Source of the DNA: Chrysogorgia sp. JL179-B06 | Lineage: Eukaryota > Cnidaria > Anthozoa > Scleralcyonacea > Chrysogorgiidae | Direction of reading: 5' to 3' | Assembly (NCBI GenBank): GCA_035772405.1 | Contig: JAYKKM010000044.1 | Location: forward strand, 2,835,501 to 2,899,500 | Length of the DNA: 64,000 nt | Shown here: positions 29,542 to 38,693 of the stretch, piece after piece | Layout of the letters: each line of letters starts with the position of its first letter | Position numbering within the stretch: position 1 is the first letter of the stretch | Made by a program: the position numbers and the translations under genes | Notes under the pieces: model-generated | What the model was told of the DNA's origin: nothing | Seen by the model: the letters and a program-made list of their open reading frames with translations, nothing else | The model's database searches: none

Positions 29542-29778
29542 ATGTCCGCGATCGATCGAAAAGAACTTATGAACGAATTGTACGATGCGCTACTTGTTAC
29601 GACTGGTGCTGTGGCAGTGAGTATGATTTCTAAAAAGGCTTTGGGAGAACCATTGGGAACACCAGAGACAGTGAAAGGCACAGTGAAACTTGCTGCAGCT
29701 GTTGGTGCAGGAACGCTGTTAGTAAAATGGATGCAATCGAAAAAGTGGATACCGACAGATCCATTCAAATCAACGTAA
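29542..29778 (+). CDS. Small Polinton membrane protein 2
   Basis: A protein of 78 residues from the ATG at 29542; the frame is open upstream but lacks an ATG. Two hydrophobic stretches are seen, ALLVTTGAVAVSMI near 16-30 and VKLAAAVGAGTLLVKWM near 47-63. It ends close to the next start (4 bp spacing). The family is unknown, and the context suggests a virion or budding-associated membrane protein. Confidence 0.6.
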   Translation: MSAIDRKELMNELYDALLVTTGAVAVSMISKKALGEPLGTPETVKGTVKLAAAVGAGTLLVKWMQSKKWIPTDPFKST

Positions 29779-29782
29779 GTTA

Positions 29783-30202
29783 ATGGTGAGTGTTGTGGCT
29801 GGAGGGATATTTAATGCAGTGGCTTTTGCGGGCGCTGGTTTTATGTTTTCAAAGTTTAACCACTCAGGCTATGAAGCTGAGATGAAAAGACACAACCATG
29901 CGTTGGAACAGCTAGCCAGTGCGAAAGAAGTGTGGTATGAGAATGAGGTCGCCAAGAAAGATAAGATCCAGCGTTTACGACAACAGCTCTCAGATGTTAA
30001 TGCTGACATCAATGACACAAACCACGCGTTGGAAGAACTTAGAAGCGTAATGACCATACGGCACAGCGGACGAGTGTTCACTAACCTCCCGAAGGTTGCG
30101 GATTACTACCAACCGAGTGCGGAAATGAAGGAATACCAATTATTGTTTGTTAGCGCGCTAGGTTTGGGTAGTGGAATAGTGGTGTGGGTGCTAACTCGGT
30201 AA
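29783..30202 (+). CDS. Small Polinton membrane protein 3 with coiled coil
   Basis: A protein of 139 residues with a hydrophobic N-terminus (about 2-22, rich in Gly and Ala) and a C-terminal hydrophobic segment (about 119-137, LLFVSALGLGSGIVVWVL). Between them residues 35-90 form a likely coiled coil (IQRLRQQLSDVNADIND). This layout recalls fusion or spacer proteins, but only the architecture is seen. Confidence 0.65.
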   Translation: MVSVVAGGIFNAVAFAGAGFMFSKFNHSGYEAEMKRHNHALEQLASAKEVWYENEVAKKDKIQRLRQQLSDVNADINDTNHALEELRSVMTIRHSGRVFTNLPKVADYYQPSAEMKEYQLLFVSALGLGSGIVVWVLTR

Positions 30203-30227
30203 AAAAAATGTTGGAGTAATATAGGCG

Positions 30228-30791
30228 ATGGACAAACTTATGAGGCAGATGAGTTACGGCTACACAATTGACGAGATCGCGAGTGAGACACAAATTGAGT
30301 GTGGATGCACCTTCAGAATTCACCACTGCTCGGATTGCGACGTTGTGAAACATGTGACTGACTGCGGTGGGTACGCGTGTCCAAAGTGTGGCGACATCGA
30401 ATGGGGTTACACTCAGAGTTACAGCGACATGAGACTCACACGGTTAAAAAGCGTTCACAAGCGGTCTTGGTGGATGGGGAGGAGACTACGGAACGTTGTG
30501 AAGGGCGTGCACCTTGAGTTGATAAAAGAGGACTTCTTGAAAGTTGTCAACGCGTTGTACTCGTGCAATTTGGTAAAGGGTAGAAATGTTAGCAGATACG
30601 GATACTACATTATTAGGTTGTGCCACAGAAGACGAGTCGAGACACTCAAGAAGGTGTCAGACCTCAAAGACGGGAAGGTGAAAGACTTGTTTGACGATAA
30701 TTTGTTTGGGGTGGTGTACCCAAAGCTAGGATGGTGCGAAAGTGGCGACAATTATTACAATGAGTGGGCTAAGAAAAAAAGTGTAGTGTAA
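30228..30791 (+). CDS. Cys-rich zinc-binding Polinton protein, unknown
   Basis: A protein of 187 residues. The first 70 residues contain several Cys pairs (CGC, CSDC, CPKC) and His residues, suggesting two zinc ribbons. The remainder is basic and likely helical. It lies 10 bp before the polymerase gene. A replication or transcription accessory role is plausible from position and zinc binding, but no family is recognised. Confidence 0.65.
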   Translation: MDKLMRQMSYGYTIDEIASETQIECGCTFRIHHCSDCDVVKHVTDCGGYACPKCGDIEWGYTQSYSDMRLTRLKSVHKRSWWMGRRLRNVVKGVHLELIKEDFLKVVNALYSCNLVKGRNVSRYGYYIIRLCHRRRVETLKKVSDLKDGKVKDLFDDNLFGVVYPKLGWCESGDNYYNEWAKKKSVV

Positions 30792-30801
30792 GTATAAGCC
30801 A

Positions 30802-33800
30802 ATGAGTCGGACTGCGAAAAATTCAGTGACAAAAAGACGGGCGCATAAGACGAGTGCAGCCGTTGTCAATTCACTAACAGACGAAGCGACCAACGTTCAC
30901 GGCTTTTTTAGAGATCAAGAAACACAACCTGTAGCCCAAGACCTCACACCGTCAACACGTTTGTTGGATCGAGCACTGAGAGGGTTCACAAGGTCTTATG
31001 GAGTCGAGGTAATTGACGACAGAGACATCAATCAGGTAAATGGTAGTAGAAGCGCTGTCACTAACCTTTTGAGACGTGAACTAAATGAGACCAACGGAAT
31101 GAAAGTGGTGGAGACAGTCAAGGTCACTTTTGAGAAAGTTTTAGAACTCAATAAGACCACGTACAAAACTGCCTACTTTAACAGCGAAACGTTCGTCGTC
31201 ATTAACGAGCATGACATCGAGGATGTTGCCAATCGTGGATCGGAACAGATTTTGACGCGGATAGCTGGGTGGTTATCTGAGGGGTCTGGATGGACTATCG
31301 ACAAAATAGATGCACACTACGTCAATATCGCTATTTACAGACCTTTGCATGGGAGTAGCTACATTGCGTTGCCAAAGGAGCTGCGCAATAGTATGAAGGG
31401 TCTGATAAACGTAAATAACGATGATGACAACGAGTGCTTTAGATGGTGTCACCTTGCGCATAAGTTTCCTGTTGGAAAACACTCTGATAGAACGTCGAAG
31501 TACGCTAGGCATGTCGGTGAGTTGAATTATGACGGAATTGACTTCCCAGTATCAGTCAAAGACTACAACAAGATCGAAAAGGCTAACGAAATTAGCATTA
31601 ACGTTTTTGGGTATGAAAATAAGCAGCCATTCCCTGTGTACGTTTCTAAGGAGACGTATCCTGACCATATGGACCTATTGTTGATAACTAATGACGTGGG
31701 CAACAAGCATTATGTGTACATTCGCGATTTCGACAAATTCATGTACCGTCAGACAAAGTATAAGGCGAGAAAGCACTTTTGTAGGTATTGTTTGCAATGT
31801 TTCACCCGTGCGGACGTGCTTGAAAGTCATATTGAAGTGTGTTTGGTCATTAATGGGAAGCAAGCTATTAAAATGCCACAAAAAGGTGCGAAAGTGAAAT
31901 ACGAGAATTTTAGTAGACAGCTAAACGTACCATTTGTGGTGTACGCAGACTTCGAGGCTATCACACAGAAGGTGCACACAGCGACACCATCAAGCGAGAG
32001 TAGCTACACAAATGCTTACCAGAGGCACGTCGACTGTGGTTATGGGTATAAATTAGTTTGTTGCTACGACAACGAGTACAGTAAGCCAGTAAAAGTGTAT
32101 CGCGGTGAAAATGCAGTCAACAAGTTCATTGGGGAGATGTTAGAAATTGTCGAATATTGTAAAGAGACATCTGAGAGTCACTTTAACAAAGAAATGATAC
32201 TGACTAATGCCGATAAGAAGAACTTTGACGAGGCTAAGAGTTGTCATATTTGCAGTGTTGAGTACACTGGTTCTGACGTTAGAGTGAGAGACCACTGTCA
32301 CGTGTCAGGTAAGTACAGAGGGTCCGCACATCGTCAGTGTAACGTGAACTTTAGATTGACTGATAAAATTCCTGTGATCTTTCATAACTTACGTGGCTAC
32401 GATAGCCATTTCATTATGCAGGAGATTGGCAAGTTCGGTCAAGACATAAATGTGATACCGAACAACATGGAGAAGTACATGGCGTTCATGCTTGGAAAAA
32501 ACTTGGTGTTCTTGGACAGCTTTCAGTTCATGGGTAGTGGTCTAGACAACTTGGTGAGGAACCTACCAAGGGACGCTTTCAAATACACGTCAGAAGTGTT
32601 TCACGACGAGGGGTTGGCACTCATGACAAGAAAGGGAGTCTATCCCTATGATTACATGGACTCCTTTGATAAATTCGATGAATGCGAGCTACCCTCCAAA
32701 AAAGATTTCTACAGCGTTCTGAATGACGAGCACATTACGGAAGAAATGCATGAGCGCGCCATCGATGTGTGGGACTACTTCGACGTCGAAAGTATGGGTG
32801 GGTATCACGACCTGTATTTGAAAAGCGACGTGCTCTTGCTTGCCGACGTTTTTGAGAACTTTAGAAAGACATGCCATCGCGAGTATAAATTAGACCCGTG
32901 TCACTATTTCACATCGCCTGGATTGGCTTGGGATGCCATGTTAAAGATGACTGGAGTGGAACTCGAGTTATTGTCCGACATCGACATGTTCCAGTTTGTA
33001 GAATTAGGTATGCGTGGTGGTGTGAGCTACATATGCAACAGACATGGCGTGGCGAACAATAAATATATGAAGGGGTACGATAAAGCGCAAGAGTCGAAGT
33101 ATTTGATGTACCTTGACGCCAACAATTTGTATGGATGGGCGATGAGTCGAAGTCTACCCACGGGCGGCTTCAAGTGGTTGACTGAGAAAGAAATAAAAAA
33201 GGTTAATCTATGCGACTATCACAACAATAGTAAAAAGGGGTTGCTGCTCGAAGTCGACTTGGAGTATCCAGACCACTTGCATGACCTACACAACGATTAC
33301 CCGCTGGCTCCTGAAAAGATGGAGATAACTGTCGACATGTTGTCAGAGTACTGCACGAAAATCAAAAATAAGTTTAACGTGAGTGTTGGTGGTGTGAAGA
33401 AGCTGGTGACTAATTTGATGGACAAAAAAAAGTATGTGTGTCACTATAGAAATCTGCAGTTGTATATGGATCTTGGATTGAAAATCAAAAAGATTCATAG
33501 GGTCCTACAGTTTGACCAGTCCAAGTGGTTGGGCAAGTACATCGACTTTAACACAGTCAAGAGAACCGCGGCTAAGAACGCTTTCGAGAAGGATTTCTTC
33601 AAGTTGATGAACAACAGTGTGTTTGGAAAAACAATGGAGAATTTGAGGAAGCGTGTGGATGTAAGATTAGTGACCACCGAGAAAAAGTTAGAAAAGCTTG
33701 TCTCAAAGCCTACGTTTGTGTCTTGCAAGATATTTAGCGAGAATTTAGTCGCTGTCCACAAAGTCAAAGAGACGCTGACATTAAATAGACCTGCATACGT

Positions 33801-34395
33801 GGGTATGTGCATACTGGACTTGAGCAAAACGTTGATGTATGACTTCCACTACAACTATATCATGAAAAAGTACTCTAGCGACACCTGCAGACTACACTTC
33901 ACCGACACTGACAGTCTGTTGTACACAATCAAAACTGACGACGTCTACTCTGACTTCATGGAGGAGCGCGAAAAGTTTGACAATAGCGATTACCCTGCAG
34001 ACAACCCATTCGCTTTCAAAGAGAACAAGAAAGTCATTGGCAAGATGAAGGACGAGTGCGCTGGAACACCAATTATTGAGTTCGTCGGGTTGCGCAGTAA
34101 AATGTATAGCTATTTGAAAGAGGATGGGGGTGGTGGGAAAACTGCTAAAGGTATTAGAAAGAATATAATTAAAAAAGTGATCAGACACGAAGATTACAAA
34201 AGTGTGCTACTAGAGCAGAAACAATTGCGACACACAATGAAGACCATTAGAAGTGTCAAACATCAGCTCGGTAGCTATGAAATTAATAAAGTATCGCTAT
34301 CCTGCTTCGACGATAAACGATACCTTTTAGAAAATGGTATTGACTCCTATGCGTATGGTCACAAAAACGTTGTAGCGAGAACCCTGACGAACTAA
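30802..34395 (+). CDS. polB: Protein-primed family B DNA polymerase
   Basis: A 1197-residue polymerase that replicates the linear element from its termini, with a protein primer expected. The exonuclease motifs are VYADFEA (about 379), NLRGYD (about 528) and YLKSDVLLLAD (about 671). The polymerase motifs are DANNLYGWAM (about 771), MNNSVFGKTM (about 935) and FTDTDS (about 1033). Upstream lie a C2H2-like motif near 325-347 and a Cys/His cluster with RDHCHVSGKYRG near 495-507, typical of Polinton polymerases. The last codons run into the right TIR in a frame different from the TIR-borne gene. No breaks were seen. Confidence 0.97.
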   Translation: MSRTAKNSVTKRRAHKTSAAVVNSLTDEATNVHGFFRDQETQPVAQDLTPSTRLLDRALRGFTRSYGVEVIDDRDINQVNGSRSAVTNLLRRELNETNGMKVVETVKVTFEKVLELNKTTYKTAYFNSETFVVINEHDIEDVANRGSEQILTRIAGWLSEGSGWTIDKIDAHYVNIAIYRPLHGSSYIALPKELRNSMKGLINVNNDDDNECFRWCHLAHKFPVGKHSDRTSKYARHVGELNYDGIDFPVSVKDYNKIEKANEISINVFGYENKQPFPVYVSKETYPDHMDLLLITNDVGNKHYVYIRDFDKFMYRQTKYKARKHFCRYCLQCFTRADVLESHIEVCLVINGKQAIKMPQKGAKVKYENFSRQLNVPFVVYADFEAITQKVHTATPSSESSYTNAYQRHVDCGYGYKLVCCYDNEYSKPVKVYRGENAVNKFIGEMLEIVEYCKETSESHFNKEMILTNADKKNFDEAKSCHICSVEYTGSDVRVRDHCHVSGKYRGSAHRQCNVNFRLTDKIPVIFHNLRGYDSHFIMQEIGKFGQDINVIPNNMEKYMAFMLGKNLVFLDSFQFMGSGLDNLVRNLPRDAFKYTSEVFHDEGLALMTRKGVYPYDYMDSFDKFDECELPSKKDFYSVLNDEHITEEMHERAIDVWDYFDVESMGGYHDLYLKSDVLLLADVFENFRKTCHREYKLDPCHYFTSPGLAWDAMLKMTGVELELLSDIDMFQFVELGMRGGVSYICNRHGVANNKYMKGYDKAQESKYLMYLDANNLYGWAMSRSLPTGGFKWLTEKEIKKVNLCDYHNNSKKGLLLEVDLEYPDHLHDLHNDYPLAPEKMEITVDMLSEYCTKIKNKFNVSVGGVKKLVTNLMDKKKYVCHYRNLQLYMDLGLKIKKIHRVLQFDQSKWLGKYIDFNTVKRTAAKNAFEKDFFKLMNNSVFGKTMENLRKRVDVRLVTTEKKLEKLVSKPTFVSCKIFSENLVAVHKVKETLTLNRPAYVGMCILDLSKTLMYDFHYNYIMKKYSSDTCRLHFTDTDSLLYTIKTDDVYSDFMEEREKFDNSDYPADNPFAFKENKKVIGKMKDECAGTPIIEFVGLRSKMYSYLKEDGGGGKTAKGIRKNIIKKVIRHEDYKSVLLEQKQLRHTMKTIRSVKHQLGSYEINKVSLSCFDDKRYLLENGIDSYAYGHKNVVARTLTN

Positions 34396-34577
34396 ATGAC
34401 GAACTACAAAAAGACCCGTTACTAAAGAAAGACGTCGAGAGCATTGTCGCGATTGTGACGCCGTACGTGCCTTTCTTGGGCTTGTTGTCGGGAGGAATCA
34501 CAACGTCGAAATATGTGTACGATCACCATTTTAGAAAAGAGGCGACAAACGTTGAAAATAGTGAACAAACGGACTAA
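34377..34577 (+). pseudogene. Headless copy of the terminal small protein gene in the right TIR
   Basis: It encodes the last 65 or so residues of the protein at 17243-17755 and ends at the equivalent stop. It has no start codon because the TIR begins mid-gene. It overlaps the last 19 bases of the polymerase gene in another frame. It is a by-product of TIR homogenisation. Confidence 0.85.
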
Positions 34578-34654
34578 TCAATTATTAACAGGTGGCAATA
34601 ACCTAATTTGCATAACAGGTGGCAATTTTATCACGCGTGAGACACTTTTACGAT

Positions 34655-34885
34655 ACATAAATTTGTAAAAATGTGATTTGACAAATTTGTGAAAATATTG
34701 AAACGACACTTTCTTTTTTTTAAATGTGATTTGACAAATTTGTGAAAATGTGATTTGACAAATTTGTGAAAATGTTGAAACGGCGCTTTCTATTTTTTAA
34801 ATATGGTTTGACAAATTTGTGAAAATGTTGAGACGACTATTTTTTAAATGCGATTCGACAAATTTGTGAAAATGTTGAAACGCAC
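34655..34885. repeat. Subterminal palindromic repeats in right TIR
   Basis: Mirror of 16935-17165: five copies centred on acaaatttgt plus one degenerate copy. Confidence 0.85.
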
Positions 34886-35567
34886 CTAAAATATGGCTAA
34901 AGTAGCGTAAAGTTTAGCGAAAGTCGTGATTTTTTTAATATTTGGCATCAACTTAGTAGAAAACGTGGGAGGGGTGTTTAGATTGACTAACGATTACCAT
35001 AATAGCACAGAGACTAGCGCTGCGAGCTCACCAACGTCGATTGTAAAACGTGAGTACCAAAACATTGCCGAGTTGTGGCTCGACACAAATTTGGTGATGT
35101 TTTGGTGTTTATATCACGGTTGACGTTGACTGGGCCCGCAGCCCTACTTACTATACTACTCGAAATTAGCGGCTGCCCGAAAGTAGCAACCCCACGACAT
35201 TAGCGGCTGCCCGAAAGAAATGGCCCTTACGAAAATAGCTCACTTCTGCGTGATACATGCAGTGAACTTCTGTTCTACTACAGGCTACTGCACAGAAATC
35301 AAATGATGTTTATCATGTTATTTACAGTTACGTCTTTATAAGACATCGAAAACCAAGATCAAATTTCGCCATTTTAACAGCGATGTTATTTCTCCCCATA
35401 AATGTGATGCGAGTCATTTGACGCTATCTCAGGCACAGGCCCCCTTGTATTTGAAAGCTGGAGGCAGCGAAGTACGAACCTCCGAACACAGCTCTCATTT
35501 TAGTGACTGGCCCAAAAATATTCTTTGCCCCCGGCCCTGGGAGGGTTAATCCGCCACTGGTCAAATC

Positions 35568-35919
35568 GAATTGTTAGGATTGTGACCAACGGCATTGGTG
35601 TACTGCCGAAATAGCGTGTAAGTTGTCTAACGTTTTTAGAATGATATTTGATTTGTATTTCTACCGTACTAAGATTGCTTATTTGCATATATATTCAGGA
35701 AAGCTTTCTCGGATAATCTTTTTCATTACAGATAAACTTGTTTGTTTGTTTGTTAAGTCTACAAGTTCTCAACTTCCATGTTTACAATTTTCTACGACTA
35801 GTTTTGTATTTGGTATAGTGTTTGTAAAAGTAACCGGTTTGTTACGAATACGATATTATTATATTGTTCCGGTTGAGAAACCGCATAATAATGATGTTGA
35901 AGTATCAGCTATTTTTATT
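35568..35919. other. Intron 1 spacer right of the hAT element
   Basis: No supported gene. The plus-strand open frame from 35623 has no recognised domain. Confidence 0.4.
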
Positions 35920-35924
35920 TCAAC

Positions 35925-36490
35925 GAAGTGGCTATTCGTATCAAATGTCTTTCATATAATTTATGCCTGGAAAATAACTCATGCGTGCTCGCACGCGGGA
36001 ACAAGCACGTGAGACACACTCGTGACATAAACGACGAGCTTCTCACTTCTGTCATCTAAACACACACTCCAAGGAAAATGTATAGAAAGCCGAGAAAAAC
36101 TCTTCGAGTTCCAATGAGTAAGTTTACGGATATTTGTTTGCTTTTTGCATGTCATTAATCAATGTAAATCTTTACAATATAACGTACAATATTACCATTT
36201 CCACTCAGCGTTGGTTCCCCGCGTGCGAGCCCGCGTGTTATTTTCCAGGCGTAAATATGAAAGACATTTGCTAAGTGTCGATAAACTGTAGTAAGTAGAG
36301 AGTCTAGAAATTCGTTTTACGAACGATGGGAACGCTTGTCGGAATCGCTAATAGTACTTTAATAAAGGTAGAGTTATGCAAATCATTTGAAACAAGTACT
36401 TATTAGAAAATTGGGGGAAAATTTTTGACTCCAGTACAAATAGCAAATGGAAGTCCCCGTACAACTCCAGTACGAATAGCCACTTCATTA
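35925..36490. mobile_element. Degenerate foldback element
   Basis: Outer arms are gaagtggctattcgta (about 35925) and its complement tacgaatagccacttc (ending about 36488). Inner arms of about 58 bp (35941-36002 and 36217-36275) share gcctggaaaataac and its inverse. A short ATG-led stretch followed by a consensus donor lies inside, but it is probably part of the transposon. Confidence 0.55.
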
Positions 36491-36657
36491 TTTCAATCAT
36501 TGATTTTGTTTATTTTATTTTAGTGTTCATTCCTTTCGATAAGGCGCAATCGGAATTTGGCAAAAGGTAAATACACTTTGATATAATCTTGGTTGAGCGG
36601 CTTGAGTCAAGATTAAACGCCAATGTTTTCAGGTTTTTAGATTCAACTAATTTCATT

Positions 36658-36818
36658 TGGTGCCACGATCGCAACGATGTCATAGTGGTCGATGTAATAG
36701 AGTGTCGTACAAATCTTGTCTTTTGTCTGCTGTATGCAAAGCAGTCTTTACTGATTGCAGAGATAGATGGACACTCTATTACATCGACCAGCGTGACACA
36801 GTTGCGATAGTGGCGACC
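36658..36818. repeat. Short foldback (arms about 50 bp)
   Basis: The arms ggtcgatgtaatagagtgtc (ending 36707) and gacactctattacatcgacc (from 36769) are exact inverses. The match extends outward with a few mismatches. Confidence 0.75.
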
Positions 36819-36972
36819 AAATGGAACTACCAGGCTTTAGTATACAATTCGAGATACAATCCAAACACGGAGATTCTGCACGGAGTGACAATCTCAGGCC
36901 GTTTTCGCGCGTGCTGAGATTGCAACCAAGTGAATATGCGATCTCAGCACGATAACAACTATCTCCTGAGAC

Positions 36973-37373
36973 CAGGGACGTAGCCAGGGGGGAGCCGCTG
37001 CTCCCCCGCTTTGCTTGTTGAACTAAAACCAAAAATTAAACTAAATATTTTACAGTACATGATTAATTTGTTTACAAATTGCTTGTTCTTCATAAATTCA
37101 TCACAAAACACAAAGTGCCTGTGCTATGGACAATTATTCTCGAAATTTAAATATGTTTCCGTGTTCAGTTCCTTTCTAATAAACCTACGCCTTTTCTAAA
37201 ATAAGCAAACAATTGTGTTTCATGTCAGAAATTGCTGTAAAATCACTTCTGGGCCGTTCACCCCCAGACTTCCCAGCCACAATCGCGGCTTTCCGGCGAA
37301 CATATTGCCACGACTTCCTTCATTCTCCACAGGGCTCCCCCCAATTTGAAGGTTCTGTCGGGCTACGTCCCTG
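36973..37373. mobile_element. hAT-type MITE next to host exon 1
   Basis: The ends are cagggacgtagcc and ggctacgtccctg. They are flanked by cctgagac and cctgtgac, an 8-bp duplication with one change. It ends 55 bp from the exon 1 donor site. A relative in inverse orientation lies at 38218-38565. Confidence 0.8.
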
Positions 37374-37428
37374 CCTGTGACCGCCACACTGGCCTCGTCT
37401 AAACTAGAATGATTAGCTCTGGACTTAC

Positions 37429-37769
37429 TTCCCTCATCATCTGCTTGTGTCTAAAAGATCTCCTCGGCCTCGGGTTCGGCTCTTTCAACTTCTCTTGCTG
37501 TGATAGCGGTACGTACAAGGTTACGTCGGGATGCCTAACGACTTTTTGTCACTTAAGATGTTGTACGACACCAGACAAAACTCTCCCGGCGTAATTCCGA
37601 TGCGGTTGAATGTTCGTCTGAAAAACGGCTCTTTTTCTACCACACTTGCGTGGTCAATATTGTATTTTAATAATAAAAGCAAAAGAAATACTCCTAGGAC
37701 CACAAACACCTTGGTTTTACAACCCATCGTCGCCACGAACCTGGTCATCTTTACGGCCATATTCATCAT
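37429..37769 (-). CDS. Exon 1 of host CCR4/nocturnin/angel-type phosphodiesterase (one-base frameshift)
   Basis: Start codon at 37767-37769. Residues 1-19 are short and polar. Residues 20-35 form a membrane anchor (VFVVLGVFLLLLLL). EFCLVSYNILSD at 63-74 is the first strand of the EEP domain. At an A-run on the minus strand (plus 37543-37547, five T) the frame breaks. In the shifted frame 37 further codons run to a consensus donor (gagggaa|gtaagt). They encode RHKQMMRE, joining in phase to exon 2 LRWLEPDI. The whole model gives 415 residues over five exons. The enzyme family removes poly(A) or related 3' ends using Mg ions. The substrate here is unknown. Confidence 0.85.
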
Positions 37770-38217
37770 TTCCGTTGTCTAGCTAGTTTCTCGGCATTTA
37801 TTTCAATTATTTGTTTCTAATAGGCTTGAATATTTGAATATCTACTAGAAATACGTGCGTTCGCAACAACCCTCGCTCGATGGATGTTATTAAATACAAC
37901 AATGTCATACCTGTACGTACATGCTATTTGGACTGACATCGTAAATCATTTTGTCTGGTGTAGCAAAACCCGCAATACATTGTAGTGATTTGAGACGTCA
38001 TCTTATCAACATTTTATCTTCTTTTATGGTTGGGATTAGTGTGTTTTTTGTAGGGTTAGGGTCTCTCTCCTCCTTTTGTCACTATATTTTGTATATATAT
38101 ATATCAATATAAATATATCAATTGTGAATTTGTATATATAAATATAAATATATCAATTGTGAATATTGCGCTAGATGATAAGTAAGGAAATATGAAAATC
38201 CGCTGAAATTGAGAACG
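37770..38217. promoter_or_regulatory. 5' flank of the host phosphodiesterase gene
   Basis: This lies upstream of exon 1 on the minus strand, so it should hold the promoter. I see no clear TATA box placed for the start. A tandem AT-rich repeat (atataaatatatcaattgtg) lies at 38090-38165. Confidence 0.3.
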
Positions 38218-38565
38218 CGGGAGCCCTGTGGAGAATGAAGTCGCCAGACGATGGCTAGAAATTTCATTTTTAATAATAATAATTAGTTATATTTTATCCA
38301 GCCTTATTTATTATCATTATTTATATCATCATTTATATCATTATTTAGCAAACTGAACACGGAAACATATTTAAATTCCGAGACTAATGTAAACAGTTTG
38401 ACTTTTTCCGTAGCACAAGCACTTTGTTTTGTGATGAATTTATGAAGAACAAGCAATCTGTAAACAATTAATCATGCACTGCAAAATATTTAGTTGAATT
38501 TTTGGTTTTAGTTCAACAAGCAAAGGGGGGGGGGGGGGAGCCTGGCTACGTCCCTGTTCCAGATC
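38218..38565. mobile_element. hAT-type MITE relative, inverse orientation
   Basis: It shares the block containing aaacacaaagtgcct-type sequence and the end ggctacgtccctg with the element at 36973-37373, inverted. A run of 15 G at 38525-38539 lies near one end. The left end is decayed. Confidence 0.6.
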
Positions 38566-38693
38566 CTTGTTGTCCTTTCAAAGCAGTTAACATTTCGGAT
38601 TTAATATTCTGCTGCTAAAGAAATTTTACCTAATTCAGAAATTTGACATAATTCTATTCCTTTTCACGACACAGAACATAAATCTCATAAATC

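Larger units (their letters stand above)
16660..35160. mobile_element. Intact Polinton/Maverick (adintovirus-like) element, 18501 bp
   Basis: It begins agtagtatagtaag and ends with the exact complement ctatactact, showing the canonical AG...CT ends. A perfect 6-bp target duplication, cgaaat, lies at 16654-16659 and 35161-35166. The inverted repeats are about 784 bp. The complete set of protein-primed polymerase B, rve integrase with chromodomain, packaging ATPase, major capsid and penton-like genes is open. Long uninterrupted frames and near-identical repeats imply a recent insertion. It is annotated here only as an endogenous element. Whether it makes particles is unknown. Confidence 0.97.
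34377..35160 (-). repeat. Polinton right terminal inverted repeat (784 bp)
   Basis: Mirror of 16660-17443. It contains the end of the polymerase gene, a headless copy of the terminal small gene, the palindromic repeats and the 3'-terminal ctatactact. Confidence 0.95.
16468..35559. mobile_element. hAT-like non-autonomous element interrupted by the Polinton
   Basis: The left end cagtagcggatcatc (16468) and the complement of the right end, cagtggcggattaaccctcc (ending 35559), form hAT-type inverted termini. An exact 8-bp duplication, gtcaaatc, flanks them at 16460-16467 and 35560-35567. Removing 16660-35160 and one 6-bp duplicate leaves an element of about 585 bp with no coding capacity. It must predate the Polinton, which lies inside it. 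Confidence 0.85.

Noticed and set aside
36085..36810. Possible spliced plus-strand gene (short Lys/Arg-rich start at 36079, exon at 36525-36566, then a 70-codon frame)
   Set aside because: Splice sites look good and the frame holds. However, the first exon lies inside a foldback transposon and the last overlaps another foldback, and no domain is recognisable.
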